Shown here piece after piece: positions 10,559 to 21,335 of a DNA stretch of 64,000 nt (positions are counted from its first letter, which is position 1; each line of letters starts with the position of its first letter). Origin of the DNA: Cytidiella melzeri. Its lineage: Eukaryota; Basidiomycota; Agaricomycetes; Polyporales; Irpicaceae. The position numbers were made by a program, and so were the translations under genes. The stretch covers positions 1 to 64,000 of the forward strand of contig JABYQR010000040.1 of the NCBI GenBank assembly GCA_022592445.1, given 5' to 3'. The notes under the pieces were generated by a model that was given only the letters and a program-made list of their open reading frames with translations, did no database searches and was not told the origin of the DNA.

Positions 10559-11283
10559 TGTCACAGATTTTCAATGTTTCTACAAGACTTGCCTTACCAG
10601 GCAACGGTATTATGGGGAATATTTAAGCGCTTGTCAAGCGCTTATCCAGCGCTTATCCGGCGTCTATTTAGGCGCTTATCCAGCGCTTATCTGGCGCTTA
10701 TCAGGCGCCTATTCCGGCGCTTATTCTCAGTGCCTATCAATTGATGCGCTGATGCGCCTCCTGTCTCTGATGCGCTGATGCGCTCCTTTCCTTATCTGTG
10801 TATCACATGATAGAACTCTCTGGAACATTGTGGAACATGCTGGAACTATGATGTCATAGTATAGAACATTCCATTAGATGATGTCATAGTTCTTAGAACC
10901 TTCTGGAAAAGTCTAGCCTTGTCTTAGAACAAGCTAGAACAAGTCTAGCCTTGGAGCTGGGTCATGGGGTCAGGTCATGGGGACAATTGCTATTGGTTGA
11001 TTATTGAAGTGGCACCACTAGGGCATAGGGCATGCTTAGTAAGGTAGATTACTTCGCTTACTCATGTAGGTATTAGGGGTCTTAGGGTAGTACCTGGGGT
11101 CCTCCCCTTCATGTATATATAGAGGCACTCCTGAGGGCATATCCCCTCAGTCTTATCCACTCTGTTGATCAAGGACTACTTCGTACTCCCCAGTACTCAC
11201 TCTCACCAACACTCTACTCTCTATCTCACTATCTCCCCTTCAAGTTTAACAACTATCTGGTGAGTGTAACCTTAACTGTTACA
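10559..11283 (+). repeat. 3' LTR of the Ty3 element
   Basis: It is 725 bp and looks identical by eye to the 5' LTR at 3824-4548, including positions that differ from the solo LTR at 591-1315. It is followed by the target duplication CTGTC (11284-11288). Confidence 0.95.
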
Positions 11284-11300
11284 CTGTCAAGTCCAATTGA

Positions 11301-13559
11301 CTGCGATCTCACATAGCCTTCCGCTGCGACTCGCGCGCCATTTGCCTATCTTTCTCTGACGTTTCCTTTCAGCTTCGTTATACTGCGTTTGTTTTTAACT
11401 GCGTTATTTTACTGCGTTACTGCGTTGCATTTCATCTTCACTGCGTCGAGCTTACTGCATTCACTTTCACTGTGCCCGCGTTTTACAGCGACTACTTCAT
11501 CTTCACCAGCGACTGCGTTTTGTGTTCGAGATTCATATTGCGCCTGCGTTTATCTTCTGCGTCTCTCCACGCGCCGTTTTCTTACAAGTCGCGACATCTC
11601 CCGCGCGTTCTCTTTGAGCCGCGCCATAACTCCTTCGCTTTCACCGCGCCGACTTGCCCTTTTTCCCGCGATACGTGTGGTAGTTGCCCGTCTAGCTCCC
11701 TTCATATAAACTATATCACAAAAACCTTGTCGCTCTTTTAGCACAGGTAAAACTAGGACTCTTAGACCACCTCGCATTACTTTAACACTTCCGCGCTTCC
11801 ACACCTTTACACTTCTATTGCCACTTCGTGGTTGGTTGTGTTGTCTTTAAGGTTGTTCTTAGTTTGAAGCGTGACTCAGTGTCTCAGCGTTCATTTTCAA
11901 CACACAGCACGACTGCTTAACTGCAGAATGTGCAGTTGAAGATCAGACTGTGCATCAAGAAAGAAGATTGACCGGCCTCACTCAGAAAGGTATTAGGCAT
12001 GGTGCCATGCAACGATAATTCATCAACATGCACGCACTTCACAACACAGCCCTCATACGGAAATTCCTTCCCCGTCACTTCTCAAAGCCAAAGCCGTTCT
12101 ACGACGACCGTGTTGGCAAGCATCAAGAGTTCGCCAACAAAGTTTCCTCCGTCAACACAAAACGCTGCGCCACTACTGCAGCAAAGGCGCAAGATACTCG
12201 AGCACGCAAGAAACAGGCACAGGTGTTGTAGCCGTCACGGTTGCAGCCAGGTGGTATGAACTCATATCTTCGCTCAAAGTTCTCTCTATCAGTTTTCGCT
12301 TTGATCTATCTAGACGTGTAAACACGCTTTGGGCGGGTACTTGATAATATTTTACCTACATAGTACTATCCGATGATACAGCCATGCATATCCACTGTCT
12401 TGATCCGCCGTTACACACATGGAACAGAATGTCCATCGTACAGATTGTGAAAACAAATGACCACCAGAAGGAAAGTCTTTGGGCAGCGGCATGTCATAAC
12501 ATGTGGCGTCGGCCTGCGAAACATCTGCGCAGGCGTTGTTCAGGAACATCCGGCAACCAGCTACGTACGTGATCATTTACACGCATTTTTGCAGAGCATC
12601 AACATCTGCACCCCTCATCTGCTGACCACCTACAGTCAAGTTGGCGGTGTAATTGGTCAGTGTGGGGTACCGCTTGTTAAGACCGACTATCGTCAAGGGA
12701 CAAGTTGTCAGGTCAGAACCCCCTGGTGTAGCTACACTCAAGGTCTGATGATGGTCTAGGCCGCGCGGTCGCTGTCAAGCACAGTGGCAGACAGATGATG
12801 GTTCGATAGAAGGAATATTGATACGAAGTGGATAGACTGAGGTTCTAGCCCCCATGTCTGACGGCTATTTATACATGTTGACCTAACTACTTTTGGACCA
12901 GTCCGAGGTAGTGGTAGCGAATCGGAGAAACAGAAAGGAAGAACAATGCACAGAGAACAGCCACTACTCTGGAAAGCCAATGAGAGAAAAGACCGTCAAG
13001 GTGCGGAAACAAGGAACAATAGAAATGTGAAACATGAGGCAGGAATCAATAGAGAAGGGGTTGAACCCAAAACAGGGGATAGACGGAGTTGGATCCGAAA
13101 CAGGGGATAGACGGGGTTGGACCCGATGGAGTGGTAACGGAGGTATGGAAAGGCCGAGGGTTGAACCAAAGCAATGGTAACCAATCGGAGTTAGGTCCGA
13201 GGTTTGAATGGACATCAGAAGGCAACTGATAACATAATAGTCCGTGTTGAACGGAGGCGATGTGGATCAGGGAATGATGGAGGAAAGGCGAGTTGGATCG
13301 TCAAGGCAATTGTAAAAGAAGATAACTGGTTATCAAAGTAATCGAAGAAGTAAAGGAAAATAATAGGGTGTGAAGACCGTTTGTAACACCGCTCAGTCGC
13401 ACGTGCTCAAAATCAAAGACTTTTCAAGATCATCAGCGGGTGCCTGATTATTTTTCTTCGAGTTTCATGTGTAGATTAGATAACTCAACCTTAATATCAC
13501 GACCTCGTGTTTCGTCTTTCGTTGTGGCCCTCTTCAATTGTATCTTTCCCTCACTCTTC
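11301..13559. other. Gene-free, repeat-marked region
   Basis: No recognisable gene lies here. Between about 11370 and 11530 the word CTGCGTT or CTGCGT recurs many times, giving a T- and CG-rich stretch. At about 13060-13125 a 28-bp tandem duplication is seen (ACAGGGGATAGACGG at 13072 and again at 13100). The remaining ORFs are short, overlap on both strands and match nothing known. Confidence 0.5.
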
Positions 13560-14191
13560 ATGCCGCCCGGATTTCCTTTCCCCCCTATCTACGACCTTGA
13601 TCCTGACAACAACAAACAACACGACAACAGGCTTCCTTCAATCACGGATGCAGAAGCGGACGAAATTCAAGCCCGAGTACATTGACGTGGTGGCATGGCA
13701 TGCACGAACCTTGCGTTCCAGTTGCTCGCAAAGCTGGACCACGCAACAATTTCCCGTCGCCTCATTTCCGTTATCGACTACATGGCGATGCAAGGACTGG
13801 ACATTGTCTCGTTCCTACACTACCTGAGCTGGAATTTGGAGATCCCGGGGCATATGGTGTCAGAGCAGTCGACTATCCGGTGAGTATCAAGTTGTATACG
13901 TTTTTTGCTTAACTAATCAATATCAGATACGCTCGCACTGCGCTCATGCACTGCGAGCAACTTCCTGGGATACTCAAGAACTGGCACAAACCACCTCGCG
14001 GACACGAACGGGGTGTCACGACGCGAGGCTCCCTCAATGCCATGAACAAGTGGGCCGTCGACAACGTCAAGGGACGACTCAACCGCGAGATGCGCAAGTT
14101 TGCGCCGCAGCTCGAATCGCCCCCCGAGGATATGTCGGAGGAATACCTCCTCGGCATCCAACTCAAGGACGACATCGAGAGAACCATATAG
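13560..14191 (+). pseudogene. Fragment of a repetitive fungal gene
   Basis: An ATG at 13560 starts a short Pro-rich peptide that ends at a TGA (13683-13685). A second open stretch from about 13695 reads LAFQLLAKLDHATISRRLIS and YMAMQGLDIVSFLHYLSW, ends at a good donor (GTGAGT near 13880), and continues after a 3' site near 13926 with YARTALMHCEQLPGILKNW. It stops at TAG 14189-14191. The exon structure and the EYIDVVAWHARTL frame just before the second stretch suggest a single decayed gene with a frame break near 13700. I recall similar N-terminal segments in repetitive Agaricomycete proteins but cannot name the family. It meets the helicase fragment on the other strand tail to tail. Confidence 0.4.
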
Positions 14192-14738
14192 CTTGAATCT
14201 TTCGGCCTAAAGGTACTCAGTAGGTTGTGAATCTTCTGCAGCAACTATTTGTACTCACCTGGTACATCTCTAATGCATTAAGTGTCGATATAACCAGTAT
14301 TTTTCTCTTTCTGAAGGGATCCGCAAGCAGTGGAAGCAGAAATGCTTCCGTCTTTCCCAAGCCAGTTGCGCAGATCAGCCCGGTGTTGATCCCAAGGAGA
14401 AAGGCCTCCGCGCAGTCCACTTGGAAGAACCGGGGTGCAATCCCATTGGCTATACGTGCAAGCTCGCTCTCCATTCGCGCGCGCGCAACAAACAATGAAT
14501 ATCTGCGCTCGGAGTCTTGGTTGGCTGCATAACGAGCCTGCTCGAGATTTTGGTAAGACTCGAGGTGCAGCGCGGATTTCAGGCAGCCTTCAGGTAGCTC
14601 GACATTATCTTCACTATTACTGATAGCAGGGCAGTGTATCAGGGTGGTGTCGGGGTTTTTGGGATGAGCAGCGTTGGTCGTTTCCGTGGACAAGGTATTC
14701 TTATTATTCTTTGCTGGCTGGCGCGGTCGAGGGGGCAT
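14183..14738 (-). pseudogene. Truncated RecQ/DEAD-like helicase, N-terminal part
   Basis: The ATG at 14738 opens a 160-codon exon ending at 14259 with a GTGAGT donor; the intron is 14207-14258. Near its end the protein reads FLLGINTGLICATGLGKTEAF, a Walker A motif (ATGLGKT), and then KRKILVISTLNALE, a motif Ia-like segment. Exon 2 begins AERFKLYG, as expected after motif Ia in RecQ-like helicases, but similarity stops near 14183. There the sequence becomes the antisense of the + strand gene fragment. All later helicase motifs are missing, so this is a remnant. Related helicases are common in repetitive and subtelomeric DNA of Agaricomycetes (recalled knowledge). Confidence 0.62.
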
Positions 14739-15853
14739 CTTGACAACTCAGGGCTGAGTAGGGTTCATAAAAATCATTTATTATTGTCCAAGAGCAGTAT
14801 TAGGAGTATTGAGAGTGAGGGATACAAAGGGAGCGAGATATAGAGAATACGAGGCCCATCGCACATACAGCCATATAATGGGCGCTACACCCCGACGCAC
14901 TGTCGACGCAACTGATGGGAGTCACGTGCAACTGAGCGGTACCTGCCACTGACCAAATTCACCAGACGTTTGCATACCTCGTTTTTTGTCTTTTTTGAAC
15001 TCTGCTTTCCAAAACAGGTATCACAAACGGCTGGTTCCAAGACTAAAGATTTGGAAGCCAATCGTACATGCCTAATTGAGTTAAAACTGATGGGTCCACC
15101 TTGGAAGGAGTCATTTGGTAAGCATGAATATATTCTGATCTTGCTGCTCTATATTGTCTCTGTAGTGAATTATACAGTAGTGATACATCAACTTATCTCA
15201 CCTAGATACTGTGCGGGACATGGTATTACTTGTGTGCCATCAACTCCTCTCCCCCATGGCAGTGCTCCCGGCTGTGCCTTCTGCTTCTGCTGTTCCTGAT
15301 GTTGCTACACTGCCGTGGTTGACACTTGTTGCTGCCAGTGGTGAAACCTTTACTGCAGGTTACGGAGCAAAGATGTGCTGCTGGTGAAGTTCCAGCCAAG
15401 ATACCATCTGGAAACATTTGAAGGTTACTTCTCTGACCTCGCCACTCTTCATACCTGTATGGCAGCCAGTTGTTTGCCTCTCTTCACTCTTGCCTGCTTC
15501 TACGTATATTCTTCTGTTGGTGAGATGGCCCAGCCACAACAATTGGGATTATCAGCTGTTGAAGGTACGTCAATATGTGTGAGCAGTACACAACCTACCA
15601 GTCCTCTGACCAACAAGTGAGTTGTTGTCTCATGCATGGAACAGTATTTTCCCATCTGAGATGTACTTCACAATCATGCTACAGACAAGCTACACAAGTA
15701 CAAAATGTCAGTTTTGATGCCATGAAAAGAACTTCCTTTTGAATGTGGTCTAATGCAGTACTACTTATAACAGACTTGGATAGCACTCAATATTGCTCAA
15801 TGCATTGAACCTGCTCATGTCCTTGAATCTGATCAAAGTGATAATCTGGATGA
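14739..15853. other. Unassigned region between repeats
   Basis: Weak open stretches exist on the + strand, for example near 15015-15120 (ends at a GTAAGC donor-like site near 15118) and near 15375-15565 (FQPRYHLETFEGYFSDLATL). They could be exons of another decayed repetitive gene. No family is recognised and no consistent exon chain could be built. Confidence 0.3.
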
Positions 15854-16190
15854 TGTTCGACTAAATTAATTAGACTCTTAACGTACTAGCGCCGTAGTTA
15901 CCGTATATAAGACTTACTCTGATCAATGCAATGGCACGTACTTCTGATGCCCAACTCCCACTGTGTGATCCCTCTCAGTCTTGCTCTCTCAACACTCTCC
16001 TCTATTTTCATAGCCTTCTAACAGGTTATGAGCCCTGGATAAGCTCACTACCTTACTCAAACTACCTTCTGCACTCACTATCCACCAGTTGATGAGCTCT
16101 GATCCCGCTGATCAGTCTCAACCTCGTCGTTCTACATGCAAACAACACCAAACCAACTTCTACCGAGGTACTACTACCTCCAGGCCTTCC
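15854..16190 (+). mobile_element. Partial copia copy: LTR plus leader
   Basis: An LTR (15854-16023, TGTTCGAC...CTTCTAACA) of the same family as the element to the right is followed by GGTTATGAGCCC and by the first about 150 bp of the copia leader and gag start (16024-16190). That leader is closely similar to 16361-16530. It then stops abruptly where the next LTR begins. This is either an older copy cut by the insertion at 16191 or a product of recombination or template switching. No matching target duplication was found around either LTR. Confidence 0.8.
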
Positions 16191-16360
16191 TGTTCGACTA
16201 TATTAATTAGACACTTAACGTACAAGCGCCGTAGTTACTGTATATATGACTTACTCTGATCAATGCAACGATACGCACTTTTGATCCCCAACTCCCACTG
16301 TGTGATCCCTCTCAATCTTGCTCTCTCAACGCTTTCCTCTACTTGCATAGCCTTCTAACA
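16191..16360 (+). repeat. 5' LTR of the copia element
   Basis: It is 170 bp, TGTTCGAC...CTTCTAACA, with a TATATATGAC promoter-like box. The copy at 15854-16023 and the 3' LTR at 21164-21335 are close relatives. Confidence 0.92.
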
Positions 16361-16372
16361 GGTTATGAGCCC
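16361..16372 (+). other. Copia primer-binding site matching the anticodon arm of tRNAi-Met
   Basis: GGTTATGAGCCC directly follows the 5' LTR and is the complement of GGGCUCAUAACC, the anticodon stem-loop of eukaryotic initiator tRNA-Met. It lacks the TGG expected for pairing with a tRNA 3' end. This is the arrangement known from Drosophila copia, where a cleaved half-tRNA primes reverse transcription. The upstream partial copy has the same site at 16024-16035. Confidence 0.85.
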
Positions 16373-16428
16373 CGGATAAGCTCTTTACCTCACTTATACT
16401 ACTCTCTGCACTCACTCTCCATCAGTTG

Positions 16429-17807
16429 ATGAGCTCTGATCCCGCTGATCAGTCTCAACCTCGTCGTTCTACGCGCGAACAACACCAAACCGACTTTCTC
16501 AGAGGCACCATCCCTTGTACCACTCGCAGAAGATGTACCCCTGTCTTCACTCCTACTCCAACTCCTCCTCCTGCTCCTACTCCTCCTCAACAACCTCCAA
16601 TGTCTTCTGCTTCTCGCGCTGTTACCCCAGGTCCTGCACCTTCTGACCACGCCCCCAACGTCTCTACTACCTCTGCCGTTGTCAAACATCCAACTGCCCA
16701 AATTACAGCATCACGTTGAGTATCAGCACCCCCTCAGATTGCCGTCACACTCCATTCGACACACTCCACGACGACTTTGCCCGTTGTCACCCCACTGAGC
16801 CATCGTCAGACGATAGCGACAATCCTATGGACGACAAGGAGGCGCACGAAAGGCGAAGGGGCAAACTGCCCAGAGCCCATCGTGCACCGTCCCCCTCGCC
16901 ATCTGGCCCTGCTGACTCCGCGCAAGCAGTGTTGTCCCTCCTTTCCGTGCCTCCAAAGCACGATGTGGGGTATACTATGTTGCTGAGCGACGTCCATAAA
17001 GCCTTCGCAGACGTAGGCAAACTCACAGGTCCTGATACCTGGCCGATGTGGAAATTCCGCGTCGATACTGCAATGTCAACCATCGTTGACTTCTACAGCT
17101 ACAGGGGTGGTCTTACCATTCCTCAAGAGGTCCAACGGGCCGTCTTCAACGTCCTGGCTGGACACATCGCGGACTCTGTGATGGCAAACTATCTCAACGA
17201 GACTGCGCCTCACAGACTGATGGAGAAACTCTCCGAATGTTTCGAACCGACCTCTACTATATCGGACGCAAATGAAATCTTCCAACTCTTCTCCCTCCGC
17301 TGTCCTGTCCACAAAATGGACAAACTACTCAACGACGCGCACAATCTTTACTCAAAGATTCTTTCTAAGGGGATTGAATTCCCTCAACACATTTTCTACT
17401 CCGCCCTCGTCGGCATCATTCCCCCTGCCTATGCGCATACTCGTGCTAGCTACGAGGCTGGTGTGCGTTCTTGTACTCCTGCGGGTGAGAAATACGACTA
17501 CAACCCCATCTCTCTGAGCGTGGACCTTTGCCGCAACTTTCATAGTTGGTGACTCGCTCACCCACTTGATCACTCTCAATCCAAGGGTTTGTCAACCCTT
17601 GTTCCTCGCAATAGGCCCGCTGGTGGTTCATCCGCCGCGTCGCCAGCAGTTGACAAACGTGTCGAACGTCCGGCAAAAGTCACTTCCTCCGCTCGTGCGG
17701 CTGCCGCTCCTTACTCAAAGGAGAAGTCCGTTCGTGACACTTCAAAGATGAAGTGTTACAACTGTCACGAGACAGGTCACACGACACCTACTTGCCCTTT
17801 GCCCTAG
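16429..17807 (+). pseudogene. gag: Copia Gag, frame-shifted and interrupted
   Basis: The ATG at 16429 opens a Pro/Thr-rich N-terminus up to TGA 16717-16719. The frame then changes near 16716 and continues through the copia gag domain (WPMWKFRVDTAM, VMANYLNETAPHRLMEKLSECF, ELF-like helices) to a TGA at 17550-17552. In the same frame it goes on to a CCHC zinc knuckle (CYNCHETGHTTPTC, about 17758-17799) and a TAG at 17805-17807. So one frame shift and two nonsense codons break the protein. Copia gag and pol normally share one frame, which holds from about 16716 to 20100 here apart from the stops. Confidence 0.88.
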
Positions 17808-20800
17808 ACAGAGAAGTCCAAGGAGGCAATGAAGAGGAAGGGTATCACTCAGAAGTCCGTTGCTGCTGGTGCCAAGGGCAAAGCTGCCACTGCCGCCACT
17901 GTCGTCACTACTCCCGCTGTTGCTGGTCCGTCGACAACTACTCCTCGTTGCAACCAGAGCGCGTGGGTGTCGGCTCTCTCTGAGTCCGACGTCACTATGC
18001 ACGTAAGTACTTCGCTTACTACTACTTTTCCTACTCTACTTCTGCTGTATGCGATTTTGTCAACAGACAAGTTGATACATATTCTTGATACTGGCGCAAC
18101 TATACACTGTACGCCATATCAAGACTTACTTTTCAATGTCCACTCTGTAACAACTATTGTACTGACTGTTGCCAACTCAGAACAACTAGTTTTGAAACTC
18201 GCTGGTGACATGGTAATCGAGGTGGAACAGGAAAGTGGTAAGCTTACTGAACTATTGCTGAAGAACGTCTACTTCAACTCAACTCTACCTTTCACTTTAA
18301 TCAGCGTTGGAAAACTCGACTCTGATTATCGGTTTACGTTCTATCATGGACTTTGTACTATATATGACTCAAACTCGACTTGTGTGGCTGTAGTTAGAAA
18401 ATCAAACGATTTATACACGCTATCATCAACTTGAGTGACTTCTTTAGCAAGTGTGCATAGAACTGGCATTACTCTACTTGAACTACATAAAAAACTCGGT
18501 CATCTCAGTTACTTCATGATCAAGAAACTACTTCAAACTTTGTCAATCATTACTGATCATATAACTGACCATACTGAAACTCCGTGCGAGGATTGTTTAC
18601 TTAACAATATCCATCGCAATACCGTACCTAAACTCCGTTCTTCATTGTTAGCTGAAGCTTTCGGAGATCACTTTCATATCGACATCTTTGGGCCTCTACC
18701 CACAGCGTCGATTACTGGTAAAAATAAATACTGGTTGAATATTGTCGACAATGCTACTAGATGGTTAGTACTTGCACCACTAGTTACTAAAGATGACGCC
18801 TATACTCAATGGGTCATTTTCTCTACTGAACTTTGGACGCAATATGGTATTTGTGTCAAGATACTTCAAGCCAATAATGACAGTGTCTTTACCAGTAAAG
18901 CTATGACTGCTTACTTAAAAACTCAAGGAACTATACTACGTCTTACTGTACACAATACTCCTCAGCAAAACGGTGTTGCTGAGCGTGTACATCAAACTAT
19001 TATGAACTTGATTCGAGTAAACCTGCATACTGCATCTTTACCAAATCGACTATGGTGGTACGCTGCATTATACGCGATGTATGTGTACAATTGTTCTCCT
19101 CGTACTATACTTAACTACAAAACTCCTTACTTTAAGCGATATGGCACTGATGCTAACCTTGATGGACTTCAAGTCTTCGGTCAGCCGTGCATCGTATACG
19201 ACGAATATCGCACAAATAAACTAGCATCTAAGGGTAAAAGGGGAGTCTGGATAGGCTTCGCTGAACACTCTAAAGGTCACTACGTTTACTTTGGACAATG
19301 TGTCGGAGTTGAACGTAACTTGCAATTTGTTGACTCTACAATACAAATTGAAGGGGAGAAAGAACCAAATGTCAAAAAACTTACTACTGAAAAACAACTT
19401 GAACTTGAGGACAACCCTCACATAGAACCAACGGAAATCGACAAGCCTGACACTACTGGTCCAAGGCGTTCCAACAGAACTCCTCAACTATCGCGTAAAG
19501 CTTGTGGTCTAAACTACGACGAAGTAGACACTAACATTGCTTTCTACGTATCTGAGTTTAACGCTTACTATGCTGAGGACATCGGTGACCCTGTCACTTT
19601 CAAAGATGTACTTAATCACCCTCTCAAAGACGATTGGTTTGAGTCTATGAAACTTGAGGTTGATACACTAGAACAACTCGGCACTTGGGAATACTGTATC
19701 CCGCCGCCAAATGCCAACATTACTGGTTCTCGCTTTGTCTACAAGACCAAGTACGAACATGGCAAAGTTACTAAACTTAAGTCAAGACTTGTTGCGCAAG
19801 GATACTCTCAGCGTGATGGTATTGATTACTATGCAAATGACTTGTTTGCTCCAGTCGCGCACATGAGTTCTATGCAACTCATACTTACACTTGCAGCTTC
19901 ACTAGACTTTGAGATTAACCAACTTGATGTCAAGTCCGCTTACTTATATGGTAAGATTAACAATGATGAAGATCCTTATCTTCGTCCGCCGCCTGGCAAC
20001 TTACTGCCCAACTTGCCTAAGGGCTGGGTACTTAAACTACGCAAAACTATCTATGGCCTTAAACAAGCCGGACGTTGCTGGTACAAGGTACTATGCAATA
20101 TACTTTTCCAAGTGTTCAGACTATGATAACGCTGTCTTCTACCTTTACAGGGGAGACAAACTAATACTTATACTCACTGTTCATGTCGACAATATTACTC
20201 TCTGTACTATTACTTCTGTCGTCGCTGAACAATTCGAGATAGCACTTAGACAACATGTTGAGGTAACAAACAGTGGCACTATCCACTGGATGCTTGGCAT
20301 GGAAATTGATTACAACAACACCTCTGGTATTATCAAGCTTTGTCAACGCAATTATATTCACACTATACTTAAACAAAACAACTTTGACCACGATCATACA
20401 CACCGTACACCTATGATACATGAGCACAACTTAGCCCCCCGTGACTTGAAAGAACCTTGTCAGGACACTGACACTATTAAACAATACATGTCTTTAGTCG
20501 GTGGTTTACGATACGTTGCTGACTGTACTCAACCAGACGTTGTATACTGCACTGGTCAACTTGCACGATACTTAGCTGACCCTTCTAAGGAACACTTCGC
20601 TGCAGCTAAACAGTGTTACCTATACTTGAAGGGAACATGCGATTACTGGCTTGTCCTAGGAAACCAAGCAACTACTACTAATACTTCACTTGTCGGATAC
20701 GCTGATTCTGATGGTATGACTACATATGGCAATAAACCAATAATGGGCTACACCTTCACATACAATGACTCGCTTATCTCTTGTTCAAGTAAGCGCGGTT

Positions 20801-21156
20801 CACTCGTAACACTATCGGTCACCGAAGCCAAATTATATGCCTTAGCGCATGCGTCAACTGAGGCTATATATCTAAAAGCACTCATTGACGAACTACTGAA
20901 CTTTACTATGGATCCTGTCAAAATGTATACTGACAGTGCATCAACTATTGCCATTGTTAGCTCACCTGACGAGCAACATTTGCAACAAACTAAACACTTT
21001 GAAATTTGTAAGAATTTCATCAGCGATCGTGTACTCAAGAAGTATATAACTATTCATCACATATCTTCTAATGATCAACGTGCTGATACACTTACTAAAG
21101 CACTACCTCTCGAAAAACTCAAGCACTTCAATGAACTACTTCATATTCGTGCTTGA
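17808..21156 (+). pseudogene. pol: Copia Pol: protease, integrase, reverse transcriptase, RNase H (inactive)
   Basis: The frame continues directly from gag. Protease: ILDTGATIHCTPY near 18081. A TGA at 18432-18434 interrupts it. The GAG-pre-integrase zinc module (LHKKLGHLS ... CEDC) and integrase follow, with D in DIFGP and E in QNGVAERVH, but the middle Asp position reads QANNDSVF where SDNG-type is expected, so the catalytic Asp is Asn. Reverse transcriptase: LKSRLVAQGYSQ and QLDVKSAYLYG. The frame shifts near 20100, and the active site reads VHVDN in place of YVDD. RNase H has GYADSD and MYTDSAST. The frame ends at 21154-21156. Two catalytic substitutions plus frame damage make it inactive. 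Confidence 0.9.
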
Positions 21157-21163
21157 AGGGGAG

Positions 21164-21335
21164 TGTTTGACTATATTAATTAGACACTTGACGTACGAGC
21201 GCCGTAGTTACCGTATATATAAGACTTACTCTGATCAATGCAACGACATGCACTTTTGATCCCCAACTCCCACTGTGTGATCCCTCTCAATCTTGCTCTC
21301 TCAACGCTTTCCTCTACTTGCATAGCCTTCTAACA
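21164..21335 (+). repeat. 3' LTR of the copia element
   Basis: It is 172 bp, TGTTTGAC...CTTCTAACA, immediately after the polypurine tract AAGGGGAG. It carries TATATATAAGAC, slightly different from the 5' copy. Confidence 0.92.

Larger units (their letters stand above)
3824..11283 (+). mobile_element. Full-length Ty3/gypsy LTR retrotransposon (chromovirus)
   Basis: The element is 7,460 bp long and is bounded by 725-bp LTRs (3824-4548 and 10559-11283). These look identical by eye and share TGTCACAG...TGTTACA ends. The 5-bp target duplication CTGTC is perfect (3819-3823 and 11284-11288). The order is gag, protease, reverse transcriptase, RNase H, integrase, chromodomain, which defines a Ty3/gypsy chromovirus. 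A polypurine tract (10544-10555) precedes the 3' LTR, and a TGG triplet two bases after the 5' LTR marks a candidate primer-binding site. Identical LTRs imply recent insertion, yet the coding region has frame breaks near 5525, 8185 and 9991, so this copy could not supply its own proteins unless those breaks are sequencing errors. Confidence 0.97.
3308..11300 (+). pseudogene. Short Cys-containing ORF, broken by a stop and by the Ty3 insertion
   Basis: An ATG at 3308 opens a frame rich in Asn/Pro (starting MSAASNNNNPP), followed by CRYC and a Pro-rich stretch, ending at a TAA at 3506-3508. The same frame stays open beyond that stop up to the Ty3 LTR at 3824, with further Cys-containing segments (NCSYC, PDCW). 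The element sits inside this frame. Joining across the target duplication, the frame resumes at 11289 and ends at a TGA at 11298-11300. It would be about 176 residues without the insertion. No family is recognised; it could be part of an older repeat. Confidence 0.3.
16191..21335 (+). mobile_element. Ty1/copia LTR retrotransposon, decayed
   Basis: The element has LTRs at 16191-16360 (170 bp) and 21164-21335 (172 bp). They differ at about seven positions plus a 2-base length change, so this is an older insertion than the Ty3 element. The order gag, protease, integrase, reverse transcriptase, RNase H defines Ty1/copia. A primer-binding site (16361-16372) and a polypurine tract (AAGGGGAG, 21156-21163) are in place. 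Coding is broken by frame shifts near 16716 and 20100 and by three in-frame stops. Flanking 5-mers (CTTCC and CCATA) do not match, so the target duplication has been lost or the element was rearranged. Confidence 0.95.

Noticed and set aside
13909..14161. Minus-strand frames of 82-111 codons as continuation of the helicase
   Set aside because: They are antisense to the + strand gene fragment and lack helicase motifs after the first eight residues.
17550..18434. Stop read-through or selenocysteine at the copia in-frame stops
   Set aside because: Three different stops plus frame shifts and lost catalytic residues point to decay rather than recoding.
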